Origin: Chersky-806 sp038252255 | GTDB taxonomy: Bacteria > Actinomycetota > Acidimicrobiia > IMCC26256 > JAENVU01 | Assembly (NCBI GenBank): GCA_038252255.1 | Contig: JBBSAM010000010.1 | Location: 1-64,000 of the forward strand | Reading direction: 5' to 3' | DNA length: 64,000 nt | Shown: in pieces, positions 9,428 through 17,000 of the stretch | Layout: each line of letters opens with the position of its first letter | Numbering within the stretch: position 1 is the stretch's first letter | Notes under the pieces: generated by a model | Database searches by the model: none | Told to the model about the DNA's origin: nothing | What the model saw: only the letters and a program-made list of their open reading frames with translations | Position numbers and translations under genes: made by a program

Positions 9428-10338
9428 CACGTGCCCGCCGTCATCACGAAGGCGAACAGTGCCCGCGCCGCGTGCATCCGGTTCTCGGCCTGCTGCCAGA
9501 CGACGCTCGCAGGTCCTTCGAGGACCTCGTCGCTGACCTCTTCGCCACGGTGGGCGGGCAGGCAGTGCAGGAAGTACGCGTCGGGCCCCGCGCCCGCCAT
9601 GAGCTCGGCGTCGACCATGTAGCCGGCGAACGCCTCGCGCCGCACCGACGCCTCGTGCTCCTCACCCATCGAGGTCCACACATCCGTGTACACCGCGTCC
9701 GCGCCCTTCACGGCTTCGTGAGGACCGGTGACGAGCTCGATCACACCACCGAGGTTCCGCGCCCGGTCGACCAGCCCGTCGTCGAGCTCGTATCCGGGGG
9801 GCGACGCCAGGATGAGCTCCAGCCCGGTGAGCGCGGCGCCGAACGCGAGCGACGCCGCGACGTTGTTCCCGTCACCGACGTACGCGACCCGACGGCCTTC
9901 GAGCGTGCCGAACAGCTCCCGGAGGGTCAGCAGGTCGGCGAGCGCCTGGCACGGATGGGCCCGGTCGGACAGGAGGTTCACGATCGGTACGTCGACGACG
10001 CCGGCCATGCGCTCGAGCACGCCGTGGTCGAAGACCCGCGCCGCGATCAGGCTGCAGTAGCCCGCGAGGGTGCGGGCCACGTCCTCCGCGCTCTCCCGGG
10101 TGTCGATGCCGACCTCGTCCGGGCGAATGGATACCGGGTGACCGCCGAGCGCCAGCACCGCCATGTCGCTCGAGACCCGCGTCCGGGCCGACGGCTTCTC
10201 GAACACGAGCGCGACGCCGCGGCCGGCCAGGACCGGAGCGATCGTCGCCGGATCGGCCTTCCCCACGGCGGCCTGCTCGAGCACGCCGGCGAGCTCCGCC
10301 GGGCTGAGGTCGTCGACCTCGAGGAAATGACGGGTCAT
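9427..10338 (-). CDS. argF: ornithine carbamoyltransferase
   Basis: ArgF makes citrulline from ornithine and carbamoyl phosphate (supplied by CarAB, also in this window). The 303-residue protein has the carbamoyl phosphate motif SARTRVS, HPCQALADLLT and the ornithine loop FLHCLPAHRGEEV. It starts at ATG 10338, sharing ATGA with the argD stop, and ends overlapping the argR start. Confidence 0.96.
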   Translation of the reverse strand: MTRHFLEVDDLSPAELAGVLEQAAVGKADPATIAPVLAGRGVALVFEKPSARTRVSSDMAVLALGGHPVSIRPDEVGIDTRESAEDVARTLAGYCSLIAARVFDHGVLERMAGVVDVPIVNLLSDRAHPCQALADLLTLRELFGTLEGRRVAYVGDGNNVAASLAFGAALTGLELILASPPGYELDDGLVDRARNLGGVIELVTGPHEAVKGADAVYTDVWTSMGEEHEASVRREAFAGYMVDAELMAGAGPDAYFLHCLPAHRGEEVSDEVLEGPASVVWQQAENRMHAARALFAFVMTAGT

Positions 10339-11552
10339 GACGTGAGCACCTCTTCGAGGATCGCGACGGCAGCATCGAGCTCCGAGTCGTTCACGAGCAG
10401 CGAGGGCGCGAGCCGCAGCGCGGTGGGCGTGACCGCATTCACGACGAGACCGCGCTCGAGCAGCGCCAACGCGACCGCGGCCGCGGTCTGCGTCTCGGTC
10501 AGGTTCAGCTCGACGGCGAGGAGGAGCCCGGTGCCGCGGATGTCGCGCACCGCGGGAATGGCCAGCAGTGCCTTGGTGAGCCGCTCCCCGGCCTGCATCG
10601 ACCGCCGGGGCACGTCCTCGCGTTCCATCACGTCGAGAACAGCAAGCGCGGCGCGGGCCGCGAGCGGCTGGCCGCCGAAGGTGGTGGCGTGATCCCCCGG
10701 ACGGAACGCGGTCGCGACATCGTTCCGGGCCCAGCACGCGCCGATCGGCACACCGTTGCCGAGGGCCTTGGCCAGCGTCACGATGTCCGGACGGACGTCG
10801 CCGCCGTGCTCGAACCCGAACCAGCGCCCGGTGCGGCCGAGCCCGGTCTGCACCTCGTCGATGATGAGCAGCGCCTCGCGCTCGTCGCACAGCTTGCGCA
10901 CGGCTTCGAGGTAACCCGGTGGCGCGGGCTGCACCCCACCCTCGCCCTGCACCGCTTCGAGCAGGACGGCAGCGACCCGCTCGTCCATGGCGGCCGCCAG
11001 CGCGCCGAGATCGGCGAACTCGACCTGGCGGAACCCCTCCGGCAGCGGCTCGAAGGTCTCCTGCTTCTGAGGCTGGCCCGTCGCCGCCAGCGTCGTGAGC
11101 GTGCGGCCGTGGAACGAGTTGTAGGCCGACAGCACGTGGAATCGTCCGGGGCCGCCGTGCTGCTGGCCGTAGCGGCGCGCCAGCTTGATCGCGCACTCGT
11201 TGGCTTCCGCCCCCGAGTTGGTGAAGAACACCGCGCCCGGCGTGCCGGTGGCCGACGTGAGGAGCAGGTCGAGCCGCTCGGCCAGCCGCGGCTGCAGGTC
11301 GTTGTAGTACAGGTTCGAGACGTGCAGCAGCGTGCTTGCCTGCTCCGCGATCGCCGCGGCGACCTCGGGATGCGCGTGGCCGAGCGACGTGACCGCAAGA
11401 CCACCGAGGAAGTCCAGGTACTCCTTGCCCTCGCTGTCCCACAGGCGCGATCCCTCGCCCCGCACGAACGCGATCGGCAACCGCGCGTACGTCTGCATCC
11501 CGTGCTCCGCGTCGAGCGCCTGGAGCGCTTCGAGCCGGGTCCCTGCGCTCAT
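10335..11552 (-). CDS. argD: acetylornithine aminotransferase
   Basis: This PLP enzyme converts N-acetylglutamate semialdehyde to N-acetylornithine. The 405-residue class III aminotransferase has FFTNSGAEANECAIK (phosphate-binding region), LIIDEVQTGLGRTG, and TLAKALGNGVPIGA with the PLP lysine. Start ATG 11552 overlaps the argB stop (ATGA). In related bacteria ArgD can also act in lysine synthesis; nothing here decides that. Confidence 0.96.
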   Translation of the reverse strand: MSAGTRLEALQALDAEHGMQTYARLPIAFVRGEGSRLWDSEGKEYLDFLGGLAVTSLGHAHPEVAAAIAEQASTLLHVSNLYYNDLQPRLAERLDLLLTSATGTPGAVFFTNSGAEANECAIKLARRYGQQHGGPGRFHVLSAYNSFHGRTLTTLAATGQPQKQETFEPLPEGFRQVEFADLGALAAAMDERVAAVLLEAVQGEGGVQPAPPGYLEAVRKLCDEREALLIIDEVQTGLGRTGRWFGFEHGGDVRPDIVTLAKALGNGVPIGACWARNDVATAFRPGDHATTFGGQPLAARAALAVLDVMEREDVPRRSMQAGERLTKALLAIPAVRDIRGTGLLLAVELNLTETQTAAAVALALLERGLVVNAVTPTALRLAPSLLVNDSELDAAVAILEEVLTS

Positions 11553-12415
11553 GGGTTCACCATGGTGCCGATGCCCTCGACGGTGAAGAACTCGAGCAGC
11601 AAGGCATGCGGGATGCGGCCGTCCAGGACGTGCGCGCGGGTCACGCCGTTGCGCAGCGCCTCGACGCACGACACGAGCTTCGGGATCATGCCCTCGGCGG
11701 CCTTCCCACCTTCCACCAGCGCCTCGAGCCCGCCCGCGTCGATGCGGGAGATGAGCGTGCTCTCGTCCGGGTAGTCGCCGTAGACCCCCGCGACGTCCGT
11801 GAGGTACACGAGCTTCTCCGCGTCGAGTGCAGCGGCGATCGCACCGGCGACCGTGTCGGCATTGACGTTGTACGCCTGGCCCTCGGCACCCATCCCGATG
11901 GTTGCGATCACGGGAATGAGCTCCTCGCGGATGAGCCGCTCGAGGATGGACGGGTCGATGCGGCTGATGTCGCCCACGAAGCCGAGCCGCTCGTCGCGTG
12001 CCTCGACCTGGATCAGCCCCGCGTCCTCGCCGGAGAGGCCGACGGCGTAGGAGCCGTGTTGGTTCAACGACGCCACGACGTCGCGGTTGACCTTCCCCAC
12101 GAGGGCCATGCGCGCGATGTCGACCGTCTCCGCGTCGGTGACCCGGAGCCCGTCGAGGAACTCGGGCTCCTTGCCGAGCCGGCGCATCAGGTCGCTGATC
12201 TGCGGGCCGCCGCCGTGCACCACGACCGGGTTCATCCCTACGAGCCGCATGAGCACGACGTCCTGCGCGAACAGATCCGCCAGCGCGGGATCGTCCATCG
12301 CGTGGCCGCCGTACTTGATCACGACGGTCCGGCCGCTGAACTCCCGGATGTACGGGAGCGCCTCGGCCAGGATCGCAGCCTTGTCGTGCGCCGTCGCCAA
12401 CCGCATGTCGGTCAT
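11549..12415 (-). CDS. argB: acetylglutamate kinase
   Basis: ArgB phosphorylates N-acetylglutamate and is usually the arginine-feedback-inhibited step in cyclic pathways. The 288-residue amino acid kinase fold shows VIKYGGHAM (phosphate loop), VHGGGPQI and YNVNADTVAGAIA. The N-terminal helix before the kinase core, as in arginine-sensitive hexameric enzymes, is present. It starts at ATG 12415 within an ATGA overlap with argJ. Confidence 0.96.
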   Translation of the reverse strand: MTDMRLATAHDKAAILAEALPYIREFSGRTVVIKYGGHAMDDPALADLFAQDVVLMRLVGMNPVVVHGGGPQISDLMRRLGKEPEFLDGLRVTDAETVDIARMALVGKVNRDVVASLNQHGSYAVGLSGEDAGLIQVEARDERLGFVGDISRIDPSILERLIREELIPVIATIGMGAEGQAYNVNADTVAGAIAAALDAEKLVYLTDVAGVYGDYPDESTLISRIDAGGLEALVEGGKAAEGMIPKLVSCVEALRNGVTRAHVLDGRIPHALLLEFFTVEGIGTMVNP

Positions 12416-13581
12416 GACGTCCCGCGGTTCTCGTCGATGTACGCGTGCGACAGGTCGGTGAACAGCATCGTCGCCTGCTCGTGACCGGCGTGCAGATCGC
12501 ACTCGATGTGGATCTCGTAGCCCTTCATGGTCGCCACGAGCGCCGCGGTGTCGCCCGCCGCGATCCCGTTACGGCACGCCAGCACGCCGTTGTAGGAGAT
12601 CTCGACCTGCTCGGGATCGAACGTCGCACCGCTCGCGCCCACATCCGAGAGCACTCGCCCCCAGTACGGGTCCTCACCGTTCAACGAGCACTGCACCAGC
12701 TGCGACGCCGCAACCGCCCGGGCCGCGAGCTGGGCGTCCTCGCGCGAGTCCGCGCCCCGCACCGTGATCCGGGCGAGCTTGGTCGCACCTTCGGCGTCTC
12801 TCGCCATCTGCTCGGCCAGCGACCCGCACACCTCAGTGAGCGCATCGGTGAAGGCCGCGAGCTCACCGACGCTCGCCGCTTCGGAGCCGGAGGCACCGTT
12901 CGCGAGCACAAGCACGGTGTCGTTCGTGCTCGTGCACGCGTCGACACACAGCTGGTTGAAGGTGGCGTCGACCGCCTGCCTGAGGGCCGTCTGCAGTGGG
13001 CCGGATTCGATGGCCGCGTCGGTGGTGACGACGGCGAGCATCGTGGCCATCGCCGGTGCGAGCATCGCGGCACCCTTGGCCATCCCCCCGACGACTGCCG
13101 AGCTCCCCCCAACCCCGGCAACCGCCACCTTGCGCACCGTGTCCGTGGTGAGGATCGCGTCGGCCGCGGCGTCCGCCCCGTTGAGTGACGCGGTGAGCCG
13201 GGGGACGCCGGACTCGAGCGCAGCCATCGGCAGGAAGTAGCCGATGAGCCCGGTCGAGCACACGAGCACATCGGCTCCGTCACACCGGAGACCGGCGCCG
13301 GTGAGCTCAGCCATGCGCAACGCGTCTGCTCGACCCTGATCTCCGGTGGCCGCGTTCGCGTTGCCGGAGCTGAGAACGACGGCGGCGGCCCGCCCGTCCG
13401 CCAGGTGCGCCCGGCTCACCTGCACCGGTGCCGCGCACGCGAGGTTGGACGTGAACACGCCGGCCGCCGGGACCGCGCGGCGGTCGGCCGTCGTCACGAT
13501 CGCGAGGTCGGCTCGACCGTCCGGCTTGATCCCGGCGCCCAGCCCACCCGCTTCGAACCCCGAAGCCGCAGTGACGCTCAT
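12412..13581 (-). CDS. argJ: glutamate N-acetyltransferase / amino-acid acetyltransferase
   Basis: ArgJ transfers the acetyl group from acetylornithine to glutamate, recycling it; many members also acetylate glutamate from acetyl-CoA. The 389-residue protein contains the self-cleavage site in EGATKLARI, where cleavage before the threonine creates the nucleophile, and CTSTNDTVLVLANG. No argA is nearby, which fits a cyclic or bifunctional role but does not prove it. A GGGAG ribosome site precedes ATG 13581; the gap to argC is 16 bases. Confidence 0.96.
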   Translation of the reverse strand: MSVTAASGFEAGGLGAGIKPDGRADLAIVTTADRRAVPAAGVFTSNLACAAPVQVSRAHLADGRAAAVVLSSGNANAATGDQGRADALRMAELTGAGLRCDGADVLVCSTGLIGYFLPMAALESGVPRLTASLNGADAAADAILTTDTVRKVAVAGVGGSSAVVGGMAKGAAMLAPAMATMLAVVTTDAAIESGPLQTALRQAVDATFNQLCVDACTSTNDTVLVLANGASGSEAASVGELAAFTDALTEVCGSLAEQMARDAEGATKLARITVRGADSREDAQLAARAVAASQLVQCSLNGEDPYWGRVLSDVGASGATFDPEQVEISYNGVLACRNGIAAGDTAALVATMKGYEIHIECDLHAGHEQATMLFTDLSHAYIDENRGTS

Positions 13582-13597
13582 GGGGTCCGCTCCCGGC

Positions 13598-14635
13598 TCA
13601 TGGCCACATGCCGGTCGAAGAGAGGCCGGCGGTCTCGGGCAGGCCCAGGAGCAGGTTCGCGTTCTGGACGGCCTGGCCCGAAGCGCCTTTGCCGAGGTTG
13701 TCGAGCACCCCGATGGCGAGCACCGAGCCGGTGCGCTCGTCGAAGCGGACCGTGAGCAGGCATCCGTTGCCGCCGGTGGCGGCCTTCGTCGGCGGAGGCT
13801 CGTCGACGACGTGCACGAAGGGCTCGTCCGCGTAGAACTCGCGGTACGTGGAGAGGAGCGATGCCGTGCTGAGCCCCTGCACCGCAGGACGCGCATGGCA
13901 GGTTGCGTGAATGCCGCGCACCATCGGCACCAGGTGCGGGGTGAACAGCACCTGCACCGCAGTGTTGGCGACGTGGGTCAACGCCAGCTCCATCTCGACG
14001 GTATGACGATGCGTGAGGACGCCGTATGCGCTGACGCTCTCGTCGACCTCGGAGAAGTGACTCGTGTGCTTGAGCGCGCGGCCCGCACCGGAGACACCGG
14101 ACATCGCATCGACGACAACCCCCGTCGGTTCGACCAGTCCTTCGGCGACGAGTGGCGCGAGAGCGAGCGCGGCGGCAGTCGGATAGCAGCCCGCAGACGC
14201 GACGTGCGCATGGCTCGTGATCGTGTCGCGGAACAGCTCGGGCATCCCGAACGCGAAGCGCTCCAACAGCTCCGGGGCGCGGTGCACCGCGCCGTACCAC
14301 CGCTCGTGGTCCGCAGCCGGCAATCGGAAGTCCGCGCCGAGGTCCACGAGATGCGGGACCTTGTCCACGAGCTCGGGCGCCAGCTGCTGTGACTCGCCGT
14401 GCGGCAGCGCGAGGAACGCGAGATCCAGCTCACCGAGCGCCACCGGGTCGAACGGCACGAACTCGAACCCGGCGTACGCGGCACCGAGCGACGGGTAGAG
14501 CGCGCCGACGGAGGTGCCAACGTTGGAGCTCGCGGTCATGTGCACCACGTCGATGTCCGGGTGCACCGCGAGCAGCCGGAGCAGCTCGGCCCCCGTGTAC
14601 CCTGAACCGCCGACGACACCGGCCTGATACGCCAT
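13598..14635 (-). CDS. argC: N-acetyl-gamma-glutamyl-phosphate reductase
   Basis: ArgC reduces acetylglutamyl phosphate with NADPH. The 345-residue protein begins with the dinucleotide-binding GGSGYTGAELLRLL and has the catalytic cysteine in ASAGCYPTAAAL; NLGKGASGQAVQN is the conserved C-terminal block. It is the first gene of the arg cluster. Its ATG lies 7 bases after a TATACT -10 box and no ribosome binding site precedes it, so the operon mRNA is probably leaderless at this end. Confidence 0.96.
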   Translation of the reverse strand: MAYQAGVVGGSGYTGAELLRLLAVHPDIDVVHMTASSNVGTSVGALYPSLGAAYAGFEFVPFDPVALGELDLAFLALPHGESQQLAPELVDKVPHLVDLGADFRLPAADHERWYGAVHRAPELLERFAFGMPELFRDTITSHAHVASAGCYPTAAALALAPLVAEGLVEPTGVVVDAMSGVSGAGRALKHTSHFSEVDESVSAYGVLTHRHTVEMELALTHVANTAVQVLFTPHLVPMVRGIHATCHARPAVQGLSTASLLSTYREFYADEPFVHVVDEPPPTKAATGGNGCLLTVRFDERTGSVLAIGVLDNLGKGASGQAVQNANLLLGLPETAGLSSTGMWP

Positions 14636-14641
14636 GACGCA

Positions 14642-14650
14642 TAGTATACA
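14642..14650. promoter_or_regulatory. overlapping divergent -10 elements (argC / MaoC-like gene)
   Basis: The two divergent starts (ATG 14635 minus, GTG 14656 plus) are separated by only 20 bases. On the minus strand TATACT (14648-14643) is followed by 7 bases and the argC ATG. On the plus strand TAGTAT (14642-14647) or TATACA (14645-14650) precedes the GTG by 8 or 5 bases. The same A/T-rich core therefore seems to serve both directions. Confidence 0.55.
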
Positions 14651-14655
14651 GAGTT

Positions 14656-15057
14656 GTGAATAGCCCGTCGGGTCCGGCCTTCGCCGGGGCGGTGGTCGGC
14701 ACCCCGGTCGGGCCGCTCACCCTGGCCATATCCCGCGCCGCGAACCAGCGTTACTGGGCCTCAGCAGGCGTCGACCACCCTTCGTTGGCGGCCGGCGCCC
14801 TCTACCCGCCGATCGCCGCGAACCTCACCGTCCTCGCCAGCCAGACCATCCTGCCCCGAGCCCTGCTGCACACCGCGCAGCGGATCGTCTGCCACCGCCA
14901 GGCCGCCGCGGGCGTCGAGCTCACGGTGGCCGGGACGGTGACGGAACGGTACGAGAAGCGCGGGCGCGAGTACGCGGTGGTGACCGCGGAGGTGACACTG
15001 CCCGACGGCGAGCCGCTGTGGACATCCGTCGCAACATTCTGCGAAGCCGGGGCATAG
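14656..15057 (+). CDS. MaoC-like hot-dog fold protein, N-terminal-type subunit (FAS1-like dehydratase)
   Basis: The 133-residue protein looks like the first hot-dog subunit of a two-part MaoC-like (R)-specific enoyl-acyl hydratase: VGTPVGPLTLAISRAANQRYWAS followed by HPSLAAGALYPPIAANL and a strand-rich C-terminal half ending in TLPDGEPLWTS. The catalytic Asp-His motif of hydratase 2 is expected on the partner subunit. The next gene starts 4 bases after its stop and encodes the second hot-dog protein. GTG start beside a -10 box suggests a leaderless mRNA. The substrate is unknown; family assignment is by pattern. Confidence 0.65.
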   Translation: MNSPSGPAFAGAVVGTPVGPLTLAISRAANQRYWASAGVDHPSLAAGALYPPIAANLTVLASQTILPRALLHTAQRIVCHRQAAAGVELTVAGTVTERYEKRGREYAVVTAEVTLPDGEPLWTSVATFCEAGA

Positions 15058-15061
15058 AGCG

Positions 15062-15406
15062 ATGAAGCGTGTCCTCGAGCTCACCCCCGACTTGCTGCGC
15101 GCGTACTCGCGGCGCGGCAACTTCCATTCCGATCCTGACGCCGCGGCTGCGCTCGGCTACGACCGCCTCGTCGCGCAAGGGATGCAGGTGGCCGGACCGG
15201 CGTACGGGCTGCTGCTCGACGCGTGGGGCGAGGAGTTCCTCGCGCACGGCACGATCGAGCTGACGTTCATCGCGCGGTGCACAGACGGTGAGACGGTCGA
15301 AGCGGCGGTCGACGTGAGCACCGACGACGCGACGCTTGCCGTCGAGAACGTCACGAGCGGACGGACCGCGGTGGTCGGCCGGGCCACGCGGTCCGGGACA
15401 TCATGA
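15062..15406 (+). CDS. MaoC-like hot-dog fold protein, second subunit
   Basis: The 114-residue protein follows immediately on the first hot-dog gene. DPDAAAALGYDRLVAQGMQVAGPAYGLLLDAW resembles the hydratase-2 region (D-x4-H replaced here by D-x-D and a tyrosine), then a beta-rich part (HGTIELTFIARCTDGETVEAAVDVS) as in MaoC and thioesterase folds. The usual catalytic histidine is not obvious, so activity is uncertain. Its stop overlaps the next start (ATGA), indicating one operon with the dioxygenase-like gene. Confidence 0.6.
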   Translation: MKRVLELTPDLLRAYSRRGNFHSDPDAAAALGYDRLVAQGMQVAGPAYGLLLDAWGEEFLAHGTIELTFIARCTDGETVEAAVDVSTDDATLAVENVTSGRTAVVGRATRSGTS

Positions 15407-16236
15407 CCATGCTCGATCGCCACCCCTGGAACACCGACTTCACCTGGCCGGGCCACCCGGGTCCGTTCCGCCGGGTCACGCCGGAGCAAGCCCAGGCATA
15501 CGACACCCAGGGGTTCTTCGTGCTCGAAGGCGAGGTCGACGCGGCGACACTCACCGCGCTCGACCGCGAGATCGAGCCGTTCGACCGCGAGGTGCTCGAG
15601 TTCCTTCACTCCCAGCCGGAGGGCCGCTTCCACATCGCGGGCGTGGACACCGTCTCGATCGCCATCCATCTCGTGAACCGCTCGCCGGTGCTGCGCGACT
15701 TCTGCGCCTCTTCCCTGTTCGCCGACCTCTGCCACGACCTGATCGGGCCCGATGCCCGGCTCTACTGGGAGCAGGCCGTCTACAAGCAGCCCCACGGCGC
15801 GGAGCCGGTGTTGTGGCACCAGGACAACGGCTACACCTACGTCGAGCCGCAGGCATACCTCACCTGCTGGGTCGCGCTGACTGACGCGACGCTCGACAAC
15901 GGCTGTATCCGGGTCCTGCCCGGCGTGCACCGGGAGGGGACGCTCGCGCACGTCAACACCCCGATCGGCTACCAGTGCTGTGAGGATCCGGACGGCGCAG
16001 TCGCGGTCCCCGTGAAGGCCGGCGACATCGTCGTCTTCTCGTCGCTCACCCCGCACGCGACGGGACACAACACCACCGAAGCCGTGCGCAAGGCCTACAT
16101 CGTGCAGTTCGCCCCCGACGGCGCAGTCGCCCTCCATGGCGATCCCGCGGAGGGCCGGCCGACCGCTCGAATCGCGCAGGATGATCCCCGACGCCAATTC
16201 CCGGTGCTGGTCGGCGGCAGCCCGCCGATCGGGTGA
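15403..16236 (+). CDS. phytanoyl-CoA dioxygenase family protein
   Basis: This 277-residue protein belongs to the Fe(II)/2-oxoglutarate PhyH family. The iron ligands can be placed: HQD in LWHQDNGYTYVEP and a later histidine in SSLTPHATGHNTT, with an arginine in AVRKAYIVQF for 2-oxoglutarate; NGCIRVLPGVHREG is a family block. Such enzymes hydroxylate or halogenate lipids or small molecules; the substrate here is unknown. Its start overlaps the MaoC-like gene by four bases, which suggests a shared lipid-like substrate, but that is inference. Confidence 0.85.
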   Translation: MTMLDRHPWNTDFTWPGHPGPFRRVTPEQAQAYDTQGFFVLEGEVDAATLTALDREIEPFDREVLEFLHSQPEGRFHIAGVDTVSIAIHLVNRSPVLRDFCASSLFADLCHDLIGPDARLYWEQAVYKQPHGAEPVLWHQDNGYTYVEPQAYLTCWVALTDATLDNGCIRVLPGVHREGTLAHVNTPIGYQCCEDPDGAVAVPVKAGDIVVFSSLTPHATGHNTTEAVRKAYIVQFAPDGAVALHGDPAEGRPTARIAQDDPRRQFPVLVGGSPPIG

Positions 16237-16284
16237 GATGATCGTCGGCTCCGCGGCTGCCACAGAGAACCCGGGCCGCGACGC

Positions 16285-16836
16285 GTGCTGCTCGTCGGGG
16301 ATTCGATCACCGTCTCGTACCAGGACCAAGCGGCGGCACTCCTCCGTGCGAAGGGGTACCAGGTGCTGTTGGCGGGCTTCCCCGGCCGCAGCCTGCTCGA
16401 CCTCAACATGTGCAGGGCGAGCGAGGCGCACTACTGGGCGAAGTCCTTCCACCCGGACGTCGTCGTGTACCAGGCGATCGGTACCTACGGGTTGCTGACG
16501 GGCGGAGGGATCCCACCGTGCGCCCCGCCGCTCACGCCGGGGTCGACCGCGTTCTTCCGGAAGTGGAAGAAGGCGGCGGGCCTCAACCAACGAGCGTTCA
16601 AAGCGCCGGCGCGGTTTCTCTGGATCCTCAATCCACAGACGGTTCCGGCCAGCAACACCGCCGCGCTCAACGCGATCTACCGCGACGTCGCGCAAGGAAA
16701 GGCCGGGCTCATCGACGCGTGGACGTCGTTCGGCGGCGCGACCTTCGATCCTCGTTGGCGGATCTGGGACGGCGTGCACCTGAACGAGGCCGGGCAGACG
16801 CGAATGGCCAACCTCGTCGTCGCCGCCGTCGGCTAG
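16285..16836 (+). CDS. SGNH/GDSL-like hydrolase
   Basis: The 183-residue protein begins with LLVGDSIT (block I with the nucleophile serine) and ends with IWDGVHLNEAGQ (block V Asp-x-x-His), the two hallmarks of SGNH esterases. The middle blocks are weaker (GFPGRS for block II). No signal peptide is visible. The GTG start is the only candidate after the dioxygenase stop and lies in the same reading frame as that gene, 48 bases after its stop codon; no ribosome site is evident. Similar domains occur in acyl-modifying enzymes of surface glycans. Confidence 0.7.
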   Translation: MLLVGDSITVSYQDQAAALLRAKGYQVLLAGFPGRSLLDLNMCRASEAHYWAKSFHPDVVVYQAIGTYGLLTGGGIPPCAPPLTPGSTAFFRKWKKAAGLNQRAFKAPARFLWILNPQTVPASNTAALNAIYRDVAQGKAGLIDAWTSFGGATFDPRWRIWDGVHLNEAGQTRMANLVVAAVG

Positions 16837-17000
16837 CGACGCGGGACTGCCGGAAAGCGCGCGTTAACGACCCTTCGCGCACCGATCGTTCGCGCGGTGC
16901 GTGGTGCTGGACGCGGGAGGGTATTCCGTCCCTGTCGAACAGCCGCGCGGGAGCGCACCGTGGAGAGGAGTCCAAACGCGGGCCGCGAACCGGGGGAACG

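Noticed and set aside
14636..14662. ARG box for ArgR before argC
   Set aside because: Only one half-site (GTGAAT/ATTCAC) is present and the partner half is missing, so I could not support an operator.
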